From: Bacteroidota bacterium
GTDB lineage: Bacteria; Bacteroidota; Bacteroidia; AKYH767-A; OLB10
Reading direction: 5' to 3'
DNA: 64,000 nucleotides
Assembly: GCA_016714005.1 (NCBI GenBank)
Contig: JADJOA010000002.1
Coordinates: forward strand, 372,001-436,000
Shown: positions 28,874-38,301 of the stretch, in pieces
Position numbering within the stretch: position 1 is the stretch's first letter
Layout: each line of letters opens with the position of its first letter
Program-made: the position numbers and the translations under genes
The notes under the pieces: generated by a model
Databases searched by the model: none
Told to the model about the DNA's origin: nothing
Seen by the model: only the letters and a program-made list of their open reading frames with translations

Positions 28874-28880
28874 CTCTTTT

Positions 28881-30778
28881 TTAAATCATGAATTTAAAAA
28901 CAAATATTAGTATTATTCCTACCACCATGGCAAATAAATAAAAACCAATACTTCCGTTTTGAGCCAAACGCAGTACAGAGCTTAATCCGTTGGTGGCTTT
29001 AGGAATGGCGTTTACTATTCCATCTATCACATTTTTTTCAATAATGTTGTAAGAATGTTTTGAAATAAAATCTAAAGGCTTGCGAATTACCTTGTCATAC
29101 AATTCATCCACATAATATTTATTCATTAAAACCTTAGCAAAACCTTTTGTTTCACTATCACCTTCAGGAATGGTGTTTTTAGAAATGTAGTAGTTTTTTG
29201 TCTGAAGATAAATTACCAGCAGCGCAATAATTGAAACCACCAATAATGTAATTTCAAAGGTGTGAGAGGCATGGTGCTCCTGGAAAAAATAAATGGCAGG
29301 TGCCAAAAACTCATTTAATGCATGATGTGTGCCGAGGTATTCATTAAATAATTCAGGCAAGCCCATGAAACCACCAACTGCAGATAATATGGCAAGAATG
29401 ATTAATGGAACGGTAATAGTTGCAGGTGACTCATGTAAGTGCTCTTTCTGATGATGCGTTCCTCTGAAATCTCCATGGAAAGTTAGCCAGTACAGCCTGA
29501 ACATGTAACATGCAGTCAACACCGAAGCAAATGCAAGTATTGCAAAACCTACCATAGAATGCCCGTGCATTACGGCAAGTATTTCATCTTTGGAAAAGAA
29601 ACCTGCAAACACCGGCACACCGGCAATAGCAAGCACGCCAATTAAAAAAGTAAGATGAGTGGTAGGTAAATATTTTTTCAGTCCACCCATTTTGCGTATG
29701 TCCTGCTCGCCACTCATGGCATGTATTACGCTTCCTGCACACAGAAATAATAATGCTTTAAAAAATGCATGTGTTACTACGTGGAATAAAGCAGTAGAAT
29801 AAGCGCCAACACCCAATGCGGCAAACATGTAACCTAATTGCGAAACAGTGGAATAAGCCAATACTTTTTAATGTCATTTTGTTTTAACCCAATGGTGGCG
29901 GCAAACACAGCCGTTGCAATTCCCACAATGGCAACAATCTCTTGAGTAAATGGTGCCAGCGTATATAAAATGTTTGAGCGAACAATCATATAAATACCTG
30001 CTGTTACCATTGTAGCTGCATGTATTAAGGCAGATACAGGAGTTGGTCCTGCCATTGCATCGGGCAACCAGGTGTATAAAGGAATTTGTGCACTCTTACC
30101 CATTGCACCAACAAAAAATAATAAGGTGATGGCGGTTATGGTTGCATCTCCTGTTGAATAACTTTTAGCTGCTTCAAAAACTTCGCTGTAGTTAAGCGAA
30201 CCAAATGTTTGGTAACAAAGAAACATGCCCAATAAAAAACCCAAATCACCAATGCGGTTCATAATGAATGCTTTTTTTGCTGCATCGTTATACTCATTGT
30301 TCTTAAACCAAAAACCAATTAGGAGATAAGAACACAAACCCACACCTTCCCAGCCTGCAAACATTACCACATAATTATTTCCCAATACCAGCAGGAGCAT
30401 AAAAACACAAAGAGATTAAGGTAGGCAAAGAATCTTGCATAATCTTCATCATCGTGCATGTAGCCAATTGAATAAACATGAATAAGAAAACCCACACCTG
30501 TAACCACTAACAGCATAATAACAGAGATGCGGTCAACAACAAAGCCCAAACCTAAATCAAGTCCGGCAGTTTTTATCCAACTGAATAATTCAACATTAAA
30601 AACACCGGCTCCGCTTTTTATTTGAAAAAACAAACCGAGCGAAATAATAAAAGACAAAAGCAAAGAACCACTTGCAATGATTCCAACCAATCCTTTGGGC
30701 ATACTTTTGTTGAGCGAGCCGTTAAGGATAAATCCTATTAAAGGCAAAACAGGGATTAACCAGATAAATTTTTTCCAA
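28881..30778 (-). CDS. nuoL: NADH-quinone oxidoreductase subunit L, broken by indels
   Basis: Largest antiporter-like subunit of complex I, carrying the long lateral helix. Three frames join into ~630 residues. The N-terminus is LPLIGFILNG, then YMHDDEDYARFFAYLNLF. The middle is MFAGWEGVGLCSYLLIGFW (conserved Glu) and TWLPDAMAGPTPVSALIHAA. The C-terminal part has VLAYSTVSQLGYM, HVVTHAFFKALLFLCAGSVIH and the lateral helix. Breaks: A5 run at 30401-30405 and T5 run at 29865-29869, one base missing in each. The start is uncertain: TTG 30776-30778 with one further indel gives a plausible MEKFIWLIPVLPLIGF; otherwise the first in-frame start is 30747. It follows nuoK. Confidence 0.92.
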
Positions 30779-30808
30779 CGCTTTTTTAATTTCAGGCAAC
30801 AAACTTTG

Positions 30809-31122
30809 TTACCACTTTATTTTATTTAAATCGTCAATATCCAAACTTTTAATATTCCTGTACATCATCACAACAATGGCTAAGCCAACAGCGACTTCGG
30901 CAGCAGCTACAGCCATAATGAATACTACAAAACCTGCCCGTCTAAATTTCCATGCTGGGCAGAAAATGCAGTCAGTAATAAATTAACAGCATTCAACATT
31001 AATTCTATACACATAAAAATGATGATAGCATTTCGTCTCATTAAAACACCGGCAACACCAATAACAAATAATACTGCCGACAGTATTATGTAATGATTGA
31101 TTGATATTTCCTGTAAAACCAT
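30809..31122 (-). CDS. nuoK: NADH-quinone oxidoreductase subunit K, one indel
   Basis: Small complex I membrane subunit, ~104 residues and three transmembrane helices. TM2 carries the conserved Glu in FMCIELMLNAVNLLL, and TM3 carries AAAEVAVGLAIVV, which is in the other frame. The frame breaks in the A4 run at 30929-30932 (one base missing), within GQVFVVFIMAVAAAE. The ATG lies 2 bp after the nuoJ stop, so the genes are translationally coupled. Confidence 0.93.
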
Positions 31123-31124
31123 TT

Positions 31125-31625
31125 TTAGTCTAATTCTTTTTTTGATAACAATACCGCACCAACCATTGCTGATAAAAACAATACCGATGCAACTTCAAAA
31201 GGCAATGCATATTTATTGTACAGCACCATGCCCAAATTTTCAACCATTCCAGTGTTTTTTTCTGTTGCTGCCTGCAATGGAATAGTTTCTGCGCCTTTTA
31301 ATGCAGCCATTACAACAAGTAATAAAACGCCTCCGGCAACTACAGCGCCTGCCTTGGCAAGGTTGCTTTTATGCGGCTCCATTTCTTTATTCATATTAAT
31401 AAACATGATGGTATATAAAAACAGCACCATGATAGCACCTGCATAAACTATTAAATGAACGGCAAACAAAAACTGCGCATTAAGCAACAGGTAGTGTCCG
31501 GCAATAGTGAAAAAACAAAAGATGAGATACAAAACCGAATGAACCGGTTTTTTAGAAAACACCACAAACAATGCACTGATTACAGAAAGCGCTGAAAGAA
31601 TGTAAAACGAGTACGAAAAAGGCAT
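31125..31625 (-). CDS. nuoJ: NADH-quinone oxidoreductase subunit J
   Basis: Membrane subunit of complex I, 166 residues and five hydrophobic helices. Landmarks are KKPVHSVLYLIFCFFTIAG, LNAQFLFAVHLIVYAGAIMVLF (conserved core of TM3, with the helix-breaking YAGAIM) and the C-terminal SVLFLSAMVGAVLLSKKE. Intact. It is the first gene of the downstream half of the nuo cluster, since an opposite-strand block separates it from nuoI. It therefore probably needs its own promoter; on the minus strand TATTTTCG (31663-31670), one mismatch from TAnnTTTG, lies ~38 bp upstream. Confidence 0.95.
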   Translation of the reverse strand: MPFSYSFYILSALSVISALFVVFSKKPVHSVLYLIFCFFTIAGHYLLLNAQFLFAVHLIVYAGAIMVLFLYTIMFINMNKEMEPHKSNLAKAGAVVAGGVLLLVVMAALKGAETIPLQAATEKNTGMVENLGMVLYNKYALPFEVASVLFLSAMVGAVLLSKKELD

Positions 31626-31794
31626 TTATCAGTTAGTGTTTACTTGTGATTTTTTGCGTGGGCGAAAATAGAAAAAGGATTTAAACTATTACTAAAGCCT
31701 TTTAAAATAATGGCAACTTGTATGAAAAAAAAAAATTAAAAACCCTATTTATATAAACCCTAAACTATACATTTATCTACACCAAATAAAAACC

Positions 31795-31971
31795 ATGCTT
31801 GCCCTTTTATTTTTTACTGTTTTTCTTTTGCTTTTGTTTGCAATAGCAAACCATGCAAAACTTACTTTTGGTTTTAACATGTTAAACAAAAAAAGTAATT
31901 ACTCTTTACATAAAACTTTTTTAATAGCCCTGTTTTTAAGTTTTATTGCGGCTAAGCTGCGCTTTTCTTAA
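31795..31971 (+). CDS. Small hydrophobic protein, hypothetical
   Basis: A 58-codon open frame from ATG 31795 to TAA 31969-31971: a long hydrophobic N-terminal helix (LALLFFTVFLLLLFAIA), a short basic loop (NKKSNYSLHKT) and a second hydrophobic stretch (FLIALFLSFIAAKL). It would be a two-helix membrane peptide. It shares strand with the two secreted-protein genes that follow. No homologue recognised, and the AT-rich sequence could produce such a frame by chance. Confidence 0.35.
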   Translation: MLALLFFTVFLLLLFAIANHAKLTFGFNMLNKKSNYSLHKTFLIALFLSFIAAKLRFS

Positions 31972-32065
31972 CCGCAGCCAAACTTTAGCCTAATCAATAC
32001 CAACTTTCTTTAAGTGTATTAACTTATAAGAATGTGTATTTTTATAAAACCCAAAACGCTTTAAC

Positions 32066-33025
32066 ATGAAACATCTATTTATAATTGCCCTAGTAACATT
32101 ATGCTGCGCCACTAAAGCACAAGTAAACTTAGTGCCTAATGGTGGGTTTGAGTTGTATAGTACTTGCCCAACAGTAAATGATAATATTACTGAATCAACT
32201 GGTTGGTTAAGGTTTAGAAGCACACCCGATTATTATAATGCTTGCGCACCAAGTGGAGGGATGAGTGTGCCTAACAATAATTATGGCTACCAGCAATCCA
32301 ATAATGGTAACGGTATAGTCGGAATATATACTTATGATAAAACCTCTTTAAATTATAGAGAGATAATTGGAAGTCAATTAGTCCAACCCTTAAATATAGG
32401 AGTAAAGTATTACGTAAAAGCTCATATAAATAAGTCACCAAATGCTCAGAATGGCGTTCTTTCTATCAATACAAATAAAATTGGCGTCAACTTTACTAAT
32501 TTACAATATTCTGTTTCAAATCCTGCTCCGGTAACAAACTCTGCAATAATTTATGCTGACACTATAATTACAGATGCAATGGGTTGGTATAAACTGCAAG
32601 GGTCATTTGTTGCTACTCAAAATTATCAGTACATAATGATTGGTAATTTTTTTGATGCTTCTCACACCGACACATCTGGGGCAACAAACTTCGGCGTAGG
32701 CTCCTATTATTTTAGTGAGGATGTATGGGTATCAACAGATTCTCTTTACTGCTCAGGTTTTGTAAATCTACATTTAGAAAACAATACAGAAATTTCAGTT
32801 TTAAATGAAAATGACGGAATAAAAATTATTGTTGATAAATTTCTAATAGGTTCACATGTTAATGTTTACAATTCTATGAGCGCAATGGTTGTAAATACAA
32901 CAATTATAAGTAACTTAAAAACTACCATTTCCACTAAAGAGTTTAAACAAGGATTGTATTTAGTGGAAATAGTTAAGGGTAAAACAAAATCATCAAAAAA
33001 AATCTTTGTTCACAATTTAAATTAA
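32066..33025 (+). CDS. T9SS-secreted protein with galactose-binding-like N-terminal domain
   Basis: A 319-residue secreted protein. Signal peptide (~1-18, CCATKAQ). The N-terminus NLVPNGGFELYSTCPTVN is the start of a domain common in Bacteroidota secreted proteins (the NPSFE-type carbohydrate-binding or jelly-roll fold), spanning ~20-230. The C-terminal ~80 residues (ISVLNENDGIKIIVDKFL, then FKQGLYLVEIVKGKTKSSKKIFV by its end KKIFVHNLN) form a type A T9SS sorting domain. It sits on the opposite strand inside the nuo cluster, 6 bp before the tail-fiber-like gene, so the two are an operon. Function unknown beyond surface location. Confidence 0.82.
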   Translation: MKHLFIIALVTLCCATKAQVNLVPNGGFELYSTCPTVNDNITESTGWLRFRSTPDYYNACAPSGGMSVPNNNYGYQQSNNGNGIVGIYTYDKTSLNYREIIGSQLVQPLNIGVKYYVKAHINKSPNAQNGVLSINTNKIGVNFTNLQYSVSNPAPVTNSAIIYADTIITDAMGWYKLQGSFVATQNYQYIMIGNFFDASHTDTSGATNFGVGSYYFSEDVWVSTDSLYCSGFVNLHLENNTEISVLNENDGIKIIVDKFLIGSHVNVYNSMSAMVVNTTIISNLKTTISTKEFKQGLYLVEIVKGKTKSSKKIFVHNLN

Positions 33026-33030
33026 ATATT

Positions 33031-35787
33031 ATGAGAAATACAATAAGAACTATTCTATTTTTTGCTACATTTTTTGTAGCTCAAAAATCAAACTCTCAGG
33101 TTTCCTGGCTCAGCAATTCTGCTGGTAACGCATCTCATTATTTGGGTTGGGATGCAGGTAATGCCTTTGACCTCAACGTTGAGCACCGTGCCCAACGCGA
33201 CATCAATCTAAAAACCAACGGCACCCACCGCCTTGTTATACGTGGCAGTGGCAATGGTTTTGTGGGTATTGGTAACGGGTTTAATGTGCCTACATCATTA
33301 CTGCACATTAATGGCAACAATGATGCAACGGATGAATTATTTAGAACCGATTGCAACATTAATAACAGCCCGCAATGGCGCTTCAACAGAGGCGGCACAC
33401 AACGCGCAAGGTTTTTTAATAACAACAACGATGAGCATTTTCACATGGAGAGTACCCGTGGCGATATTATTTTTGATGCAAATGGGCAAGGAAATAATTC
33501 TGCCGGTACTGGTCCGTTTCAAACAATGAGAATATCATCAGGTGATGGTGTAGATAGATTTGGTTTTCCATCGTTAAACAATACCCATGTTACAATTTAT
33601 AAGGAACCAGGGTCGGGATTTGTAAACCCCGAAGCTATGCTCAACATAGGCACCACAGATTTTACGCCTAACCCCGGTATATTGGGAGGCAGAAGAGATT
33701 GGATGGATGTTGGCACTTATTATATGTTTGCATCAGATAACATGTATGTTGGTTTAAAAAACAGACAAGCAGGTCAATCGCAAGACAGGTTTGATGCTGT
33801 AATAAACTGGGGAGATAATAGCGGCAATACATTTAATAACTCAGACAATCTGAGATTTATTTTTACCACATCAGTCAATAATGGAGCGTTACCATTAGCA
33901 CAATCAGCCAATGGTTTTGAAGTGGGACGTTTTACTTCTGATGGCTATTTTGGCATAGGCAACTTTTCAATTAATACAAATGGCAATGGTTCCAATGTGC
34001 AACCACTAAGAAGGCTTGAGGTATATGACCATAGTATTTTTACCGGGCTTGGCTATCAACCCGCACCACAATTTCGCCTAACCTTCGCACCCAATGCAAA
34101 CGTAGCGCAAGGCATTTGGACCGATTTTCAAACCACACCTCGTGGCGATTTATACATTACTCCACAAAATACCAATCAACTATTAAATGGTTTTGCTTTC
34201 CGCAATGTGGGCATACAATCTGCCGCACCTAACTATACTTTAGAGGTTGCAGGCACCGGTGCGTTTAGCAATAATGGCAACCCTGGCAATAGCACAAGCC
34301 CTGTTAACGGATTTAATATGCTTAGTAACAATGCAGGTGCACAGCATCCGCTAATTGTAAAATCAAATACTGATAACCGTGCTATTATCATTTTACGTGC
34401 AGGCACATCGGGTACTTATGAAGATGGGTTTACTATGTACCAAGATGCCAATGCGCTTACTCATTTTAGAACTACCGGAGCAGGTGCCGCCAACAATAAT
34501 TTATACAACATTACATTTGATAATTTGCAATCAAATGTTGCAACAGTACCTACAAGTTGGATGGGTTTAAATTCTAACCTAAAAAGTGTGGTAATAAAAG
34601 ATGATTTTAATGCCAATCCTCAACCGGGTAATGTAAATAGTAAACTGTATGTGGAGGCGCAACCAGGCGGTGGAGTTACCAATCACTGGTATGCTATTTA
34701 TGCGAGAAACAGTAATAACCCTACCGGAGCGAATCAATTTGGACTTTATGCTGAAGCAACAGGGGCAAGAACAGGATCTAGAAATTACGGAGGATATTTT
34801 AGAGGCGTGGGGGCAAGCGGAGGCTCATCGTATAATTATGGTTTGTTTGCAACAGCAAGCGGAAGCGATGCCTCAACAGAAAATTATGCAGGATATTTTG
34901 AAGTGAATGGTTCGGGTGCTGCTGTGACGTATGGCATACAATCATGGATTAGTGGCGCAACAAATAATGGCATAGATAATTATGCAGGAAGATTCAGAAA
35001 TACAACAACAGGCATTTCGGGAACTAATTATGGAATAAGAGCAGAGTGTGCAGGTTCCACCAACTGGGCAGGATTTTTTGATGGCAGAGCTGGCAATTCA
35101 GGTGGAACATTTACCACCAGCGATAGTATTTTAAAAACCAACATTAAACCACTTAGCTCAGCAATGGCTTTGCTTGACAGGTTAAATCCAATGGAGTATA
35201 ATTTTGATGTAGCAAAGTATGGTCACTTAGGTGTGCCTGATGGTTTACATTTTGGGTTTCTTGCGCAAGACTATGCCCATGTTTTTCCTCAGTTAGTTGC
35301 TAATGCAAACTATCCTGGTGAAGTTGATGCACAGGGAAAAGTGATACACGACCCAATGGATTATAAGATGATAAACCGTGAGGAGCTAATACCCATATTA
35401 GTGGCTGCCTTTAAAGAATTAAAACAACAAGTTGACGCTTGTGGTTGTGGTGGCTTAAGGCAAGGCTTAAATCAAATACTGCCAAATGAAAACCTAACAG
35501 AAGTAGAACTTGCCAACAGCCAAACGATTTATTTAGACCAAAACGTACCCAACCCGTTTGAAACAGAAACAAACATTACTTACAACATACCCGAAAATAT
35601 AAACGCTGCAAAAATTATTTTTTACAATAACAATGGTAATGTTTTAAAAGAAGTAGAAATTAGACATAAAGGCGCAGGCACTATTAAAGTGTATGCTACA
35701 GAATTAACTGCTGGCATTTACAATTACTCTTTAATTGCTGATGGAAAAGTAATGGATACAAAAAAGATGGTAAAGGCGCAGAAATAA
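33031..35787 (+). CDS. Tail-fiber-like protein with peptidase S74 chaperone domain and T9SS signal
   Basis: A 918-residue secreted protein. Signal peptide (~1-23, KSNSQ). A long Asn/Gly-rich beta region (~25-690) has phage tail-like features and repeats of the type NYGGYFRG, NYAGYFEV and NYAGRFRN (~590-670), which suggest a trimeric beta-helix. The S74 intramolecular chaperone/autoprotease domain follows: TTSDSILKTNIKPLSSAMALL (Ser/Lys catalytic region, ~691-712), LNPMEYNF, FGFLAQDYAHVFPQLV and REELIPILVAAFKELKQQV. Unlike phage proteins, S74 is not C-terminal: a linker and a type A T9SS sorting domain (DQNVPNPFETETNITYNI) follow. It ends in a strong terminator. Intact. Confidence 0.85.
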   Translation: MRNTIRTILFFATFFVAQKSNSQVSWLSNSAGNASHYLGWDAGNAFDLNVEHRAQRDINLKTNGTHRLVIRGSGNGFVGIGNGFNVPTSLLHINGNNDATDELFRTDCNINNSPQWRFNRGGTQRARFFNNNNDEHFHMESTRGDIIFDANGQGNNSAGTGPFQTMRISSGDGVDRFGFPSLNNTHVTIYKEPGSGFVNPEAMLNIGTTDFTPNPGILGGRRDWMDVGTYYMFASDNMYVGLKNRQAGQSQDRFDAVINWGDNSGNTFNNSDNLRFIFTTSVNNGALPLAQSANGFEVGRFTSDGYFGIGNFSINTNGNGSNVQPLRRLEVYDHSIFTGLGYQPAPQFRLTFAPNANVAQGIWTDFQTTPRGDLYITPQNTNQLLNGFAFRNVGIQSAAPNYTLEVAGTGAFSNNGNPGNSTSPVNGFNMLSNNAGAQHPLIVKSNTDNRAIIILRAGTSGTYEDGFTMYQDANALTHFRTTGAGAANNNLYNITFDNLQSNVATVPTSWMGLNSNLKSVVIKDDFNANPQPGNVNSKLYVEAQPGGGVTNHWYAIYARNSNNPTGANQFGLYAEATGARTGSRNYGGYFRGVGASGGSSYNYGLFATASGSDASTENYAGYFEVNGSGAAVTYGIQSWISGATNNGIDNYAGRFRNTTTGISGTNYGIRAECAGSTNWAGFFDGRAGNSGGTFTTSDSILKTNIKPLSSAMALLDRLNPMEYNFDVAKYGHLGVPDGLHFGFLAQDYAHVFPQLVANANYPGEVDAQGKVIHDPMDYKMINREELIPILVAAFKELKQQVDACGCGGLRQGLNQILPNENLTEVELANSQTIYLDQNVPNPFETETNITYNIPENINAAKIIFYNNNGNVLKEVEIRHKGAGTIKVYATELTAGIYNYSLIADGKVMDTKKMVKAQK

Positions 35788-35811
35788 GCCGTTGGTTTGA
35801 AGTAGATACCC

Positions 35812-35847
35812 AAAAAAAGTTGAGTTAGATGTAACTCAACTTTTTTT
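35812..35847. terminator. Bidirectional rho-independent terminator
   Basis: Perfect 16-bp arms (AAAAAAAGTTGAGTTA and its complement) around a GATG loop, with a T run extending to 35849. It separates the plus-strand tail-fiber-like gene from the convergent nuoI end and so insulates the nuo cluster from the inserted block. Confidence 0.95.
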
Positions 35848-35870
35848 TTATTTTCCTTAAAGAGAAAAAT

Positions 35871-36413
35871 CTATTTTGTACGGTGTGCTGAAGTTCTTTT
35901 ACCGATATCAACACGATGCGCGGCATCAGTACCTTCCACCAACTTATCTTTTCCGAAAATAAAATTCTCGCGTAGCATGTCTGATGGAATAATTCTGTCG
36001 GTAAGGAATATGGCTTCTTTAGGGCACGCTTCTTCGCACAATCCGCAGAAGATACAGCGCAGCATATTTATTTCGTAAACCGAAGCATATTTTTCTTCGC
36101 GGTACATGCCTTCTTCTCCTTTTTTTCTTTCGGCTGCAGTCATAGTAATGGCTTCGGCAGGGCATGCCACAGCACATAAACCACAGGCTGTGCAATTTTC
36201 TCTTCCCTGCTCATCGCGCTTAAGCACATGCTGCCCACGATACACTGGAGCAATAGGTCGCTGCACTTCGGGATACTGAATAGTGGCTTTCTTTTTAAAT
36301 AAATGTTTTATGGTGATGGCAAGTCCGCCTAAAATGGCAGGGAGATAAATCTTTTCTTTAAAAGACATCTCTTTGTTTACAACAACCTTGCTTCTGTTTG
36401 TGAGCTGCATCAT
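35871..36413 (-). CDS. nuoI: NADH-quinone oxidoreductase subunit I
   Basis: Complex I subunit binding two [4Fe-4S] clusters (N6a and N6b) that pass electrons towards NuoB. The two ferredoxin motifs are CTACGLCAVACP and CIFCGLCEEACP (~residues 75-125). An N-terminal amphipathic stretch and a C-terminal basic tail complete 180 residues, a normal length. Intact. Upstream it is separated from nuoH by a two-gene insert; downstream lies the opposite-strand T9SS block. Confidence 0.95.
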   Translation of the reverse strand: MMQLTNRSKVVVNKEMSFKEKIYLPAILGGLAITIKHLFKKKATIQYPEVQRPIAPVYRGQHVLKRDEQGRENCTACGLCAVACPAEAITMTAAERKKGEEGMYREEKYASVYEINMLRCIFCGLCEEACPKEAIFLTDRIIPSDMLRENFIFGKDKLVEGTDAAHRVDIGKRTSAHRTK

Positions 36414-36421
36414 TTTTTAAA

Positions 36422-36460
36422 TTGGCAGTTGGCAATGTGCAGTTGGCAACTGCCAGCTGC
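36422..36460. repeat. GGCAGTT word repeat upstream of nuoI
   Basis: TTGGCAGTTGGCAA, then GTGCAGTTGGCAACTGCCA: the word GCAGTTGGCAA occurs twice as a direct repeat, and the second copy runs into its own inverted copy (GCAGTT/AACTGC), which can fold into a small hairpin. It lies between the small gene and the nuoI start codon. Confidence 0.55.
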
Positions 36461-36472
36461 TAAATTACTATC

Positions 36473-36679
36473 CTATTTTTTTTTCTTCTTAAACGGAGAT
36501 TTAGTGGTGATGGTGCCATCAGGCATTTGGTAAAGAACCTTATCCTGAAAGCCAAATACTGTTGGAATGCCTTTACGTTTTGATTCTTGCAAAGCAAGCT
36601 GAACGCCACGGTTTCCCATAGCCAGATACATTAATGTCTCCTGCAAAAGATTCTTATTCTTAAAATTAAAGTTTTTCAT
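36473..36679 (-). CDS. Small basic protein, candidate partner of the zeta-like kinase
   Basis: A 68-residue protein ending in KKKKK. It has a helical N-terminal half (LLQETLMYLAMGNRGVQLAL) and a C-terminal part (GIPTVFGFQDKVLYQMPDGT) that looks like one beta-hairpin. The start overlaps the end of the upstream kinase gene by 14 bp, so translation is probably coupled. Small proteins of this size next to COG4185-type ATPases have been suggested as antitoxins. That is inference from position, because I do not recognise a named family. Confidence 0.6.
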   Translation of the reverse strand: MKNFNFKNKNLLQETLMYLAMGNRGVQLALQESKRKGIPTVFGFQDKVLYQMPDGTITTKSPFKKKKK

Positions 36680-37236
36680 TTTCTTTAATAAATATTTCGT
36701 ACAAATTATTGTTTGTTATTGCAGCTTTGTTTTTTTCTCCTACCGCCACTAATTCAAATCCCGATTCTGTATTATTTATCAACCTCCAGTCTTCAGCCAT
36801 GTTTTTATATATGTTCCAAAAATTCCACCTGCCTCTTTTAAATCTTCGTTTTACATCTATATCCGCAACGTGATGCCCTCCAAACCTAACCCTGTGTTGG
36901 ATTCTTTCAAAACATTGGTAAGGAGAATTCAGCGTTACAAATATTATTTTAACAATGTACTTTTCCTTTTTGAACTCCTGAATCAATCTTTTTAGAAACA
37001 TACCTGATAAAATTGATTCAAGAATTATGTTTTTATTTTTGATTTTAATTTTTCTACTCGATTAAAGTACTCTTTTCCTGCTGCAATATTTCCTGCTCTT
37101 GATGTATCGTTTGTTAATTCTTTTGAGATTTCATCTGCATTTAAAAACACATGCTTGTAATCTTTAAAAATTCTTTGGCAAAAGTTGTTTTTCCACTCCC
37201 ATTTGGTCCGCCTATTATAATGAGTTCTTTAGCCAC
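36666..37236 (-). CDS. Zeta-toxin-like AAA/P-loop kinase, two indels
   Basis: About 190 residues from GTG 37234-37236 in three frames. The Walker A is GGPNGSGKTTFAKEFL (residues ~8-24). After the first repair come VFLNADEISKEL and AAGKEYFNRVEKL, then (second repair) IILESILSGMFLKRLI. IKIIFVTLNSPYQCFERI-like VKIIFVTLNSP and RVRFGGHHVADIDVKRRF follow: the LID-type segment of COG4185 ATPases related to zeta toxins, which phosphorylate UDP-amino sugars. Breaks are at T3 37163-37165 and T5 37030-37034. It lies between nuoH (24-bp gap) and nuoI, with a small overlapping gene downstream. It could instead be a housekeeping kinase; activity is not testable by eye. Confidence 0.78.
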
Positions 37237-37260
37237 GTTGTTTTAACCATTCGTAGGTTT

Positions 37261-38301
37261 TTAAAAATGTAACTGTCCGTTTTTCCATAAAGTAAATAAG
37301 CCGGTGAGCAACACATTTATTATAGCAAGAGGTATCATTATTTTCCAGCCTAAGTGCATTAATTGGTCGTAACGGAAACGGGGTAATGTCCACCTGATCC
37401 ACATAAAAAAGAAAATAAAGAAGAATATTTTAGCGAAGTAAAACAACGTGCCCAATAAGGCTACGGTGTTGTGCGATAAATCAAAGGAATCTAAAAACGG
37501 CATGTTGTAGCCGCCAAAGTAAAGTGCAGAAATTACCGCAGCAGAAATAAACATGTTGATGTATTCAGCAAACAAATAAAAGCCAAGTTTCATACTTGAA
37601 TATTCTGTGTGATAGCCTCCAACCAGTTCTGTTTCGCATTCGGGCAAATCAAAAGGTGTGCGGTTACATTCGGCAAAGGCGCAAACTATAAAGAGTAAAA
37701 AACCAAGGGGTTGTGCGATTACGTTCCAATGCCAGCCATGTTGCTGTTCCACAATTTCTCTTATGCTCAAGGTGCCCGTTGTCATTACCAACGCAATAAT
37801 TGCCATGCCCATTGCCAGTTCGTAACTAACCATTTGTGCTGATGCACGCAAGGCACCCATCAAAGAATATTTATTGTTAGATGCCCAGCCGCCAATCATA
37901 ATTCCATAAACACCAATAGACACTACAGCAAAAACATAGAGGATGCCAATGTTTACATCGGTAATCTGCATCAGGTAAGTTTGTCCGTTTATTATGAGGG
38001 AATCTCCCCATGGAATAACCACACCTGTCATGCAGGCGGTAAGCATCATCAGGCACGGTCCCATAATAAAAAGAAACTTATCTGCTTTGGCAGGAATAAT
38101 TTCTTCTTTCATAAACATTTTTACGCCATCAGCCATTGGTTGTAAAATACCAAACGGTCCTGCGCGATTAGGCCCGATTCTGTCCTGTAGAAAAGCAGCA
38201 ACTTTTCGCTCGGCATAGGTAGAGTACATAGCCACCACCAGCGATACGGTAAAAACCGCCACCACAAAAATTATTTTAAAAATGAGTTCGTTAGTGTCCA
38301 T
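37261..38301 (-). CDS. nuoH: NADH-quinone oxidoreductase subunit H
   Basis: Complex I membrane subunit lining the quinone-binding chamber, 346 residues and about eight transmembrane helices. Landmarks: ERKVAAFLQDRIGPNRAGP (~residues 31-49), ALRASAQMVSYELAMG and FAECNRTPFDLPECETEL (charged loop with the conserved Arg/Asp/Glu set), then GYHTEYSSMKLGFYLFAEY. Intact. The start overlaps the nuoG stop by 11 bp. Confidence 0.96.
   Translation of the reverse strand: MDTNELIFKIIFVVAVFTVSLVVAMYSTYAERKVAAFLQDRIGPNRAGPFGILQPMADGVKMFMKEEIIPAKADKFLFIMGPCLMMLTACMTGVVIPWGDSLIINGQTYLMQITDVNIGILYVFAVVSIGVYGIMIGGWASNNKYSLMGALRASAQMVSYELAMGMAIIALVMTTGTLSIREIVEQQHGWHWNVIAQPLGFLLFIVCAFAECNRTPFDLPECETELVGGYHTEYSSMKLGFYLFAEYINMFISAAVISALYFGGYNMPFLDSFDLSHNTVALLGTLFYFAKIFFFIFFFMWIRWTLPRFRYDQLMHLGWKIMIPLAIINVLLTGLFTLWKNGQLHF

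Noticed and set aside
28881..30747. Three separate small antiporter-like genes
   Set aside because: They are consecutive parts of a single nuoL, joined by one-base repairs at 29865-29869 and 30401-30405.
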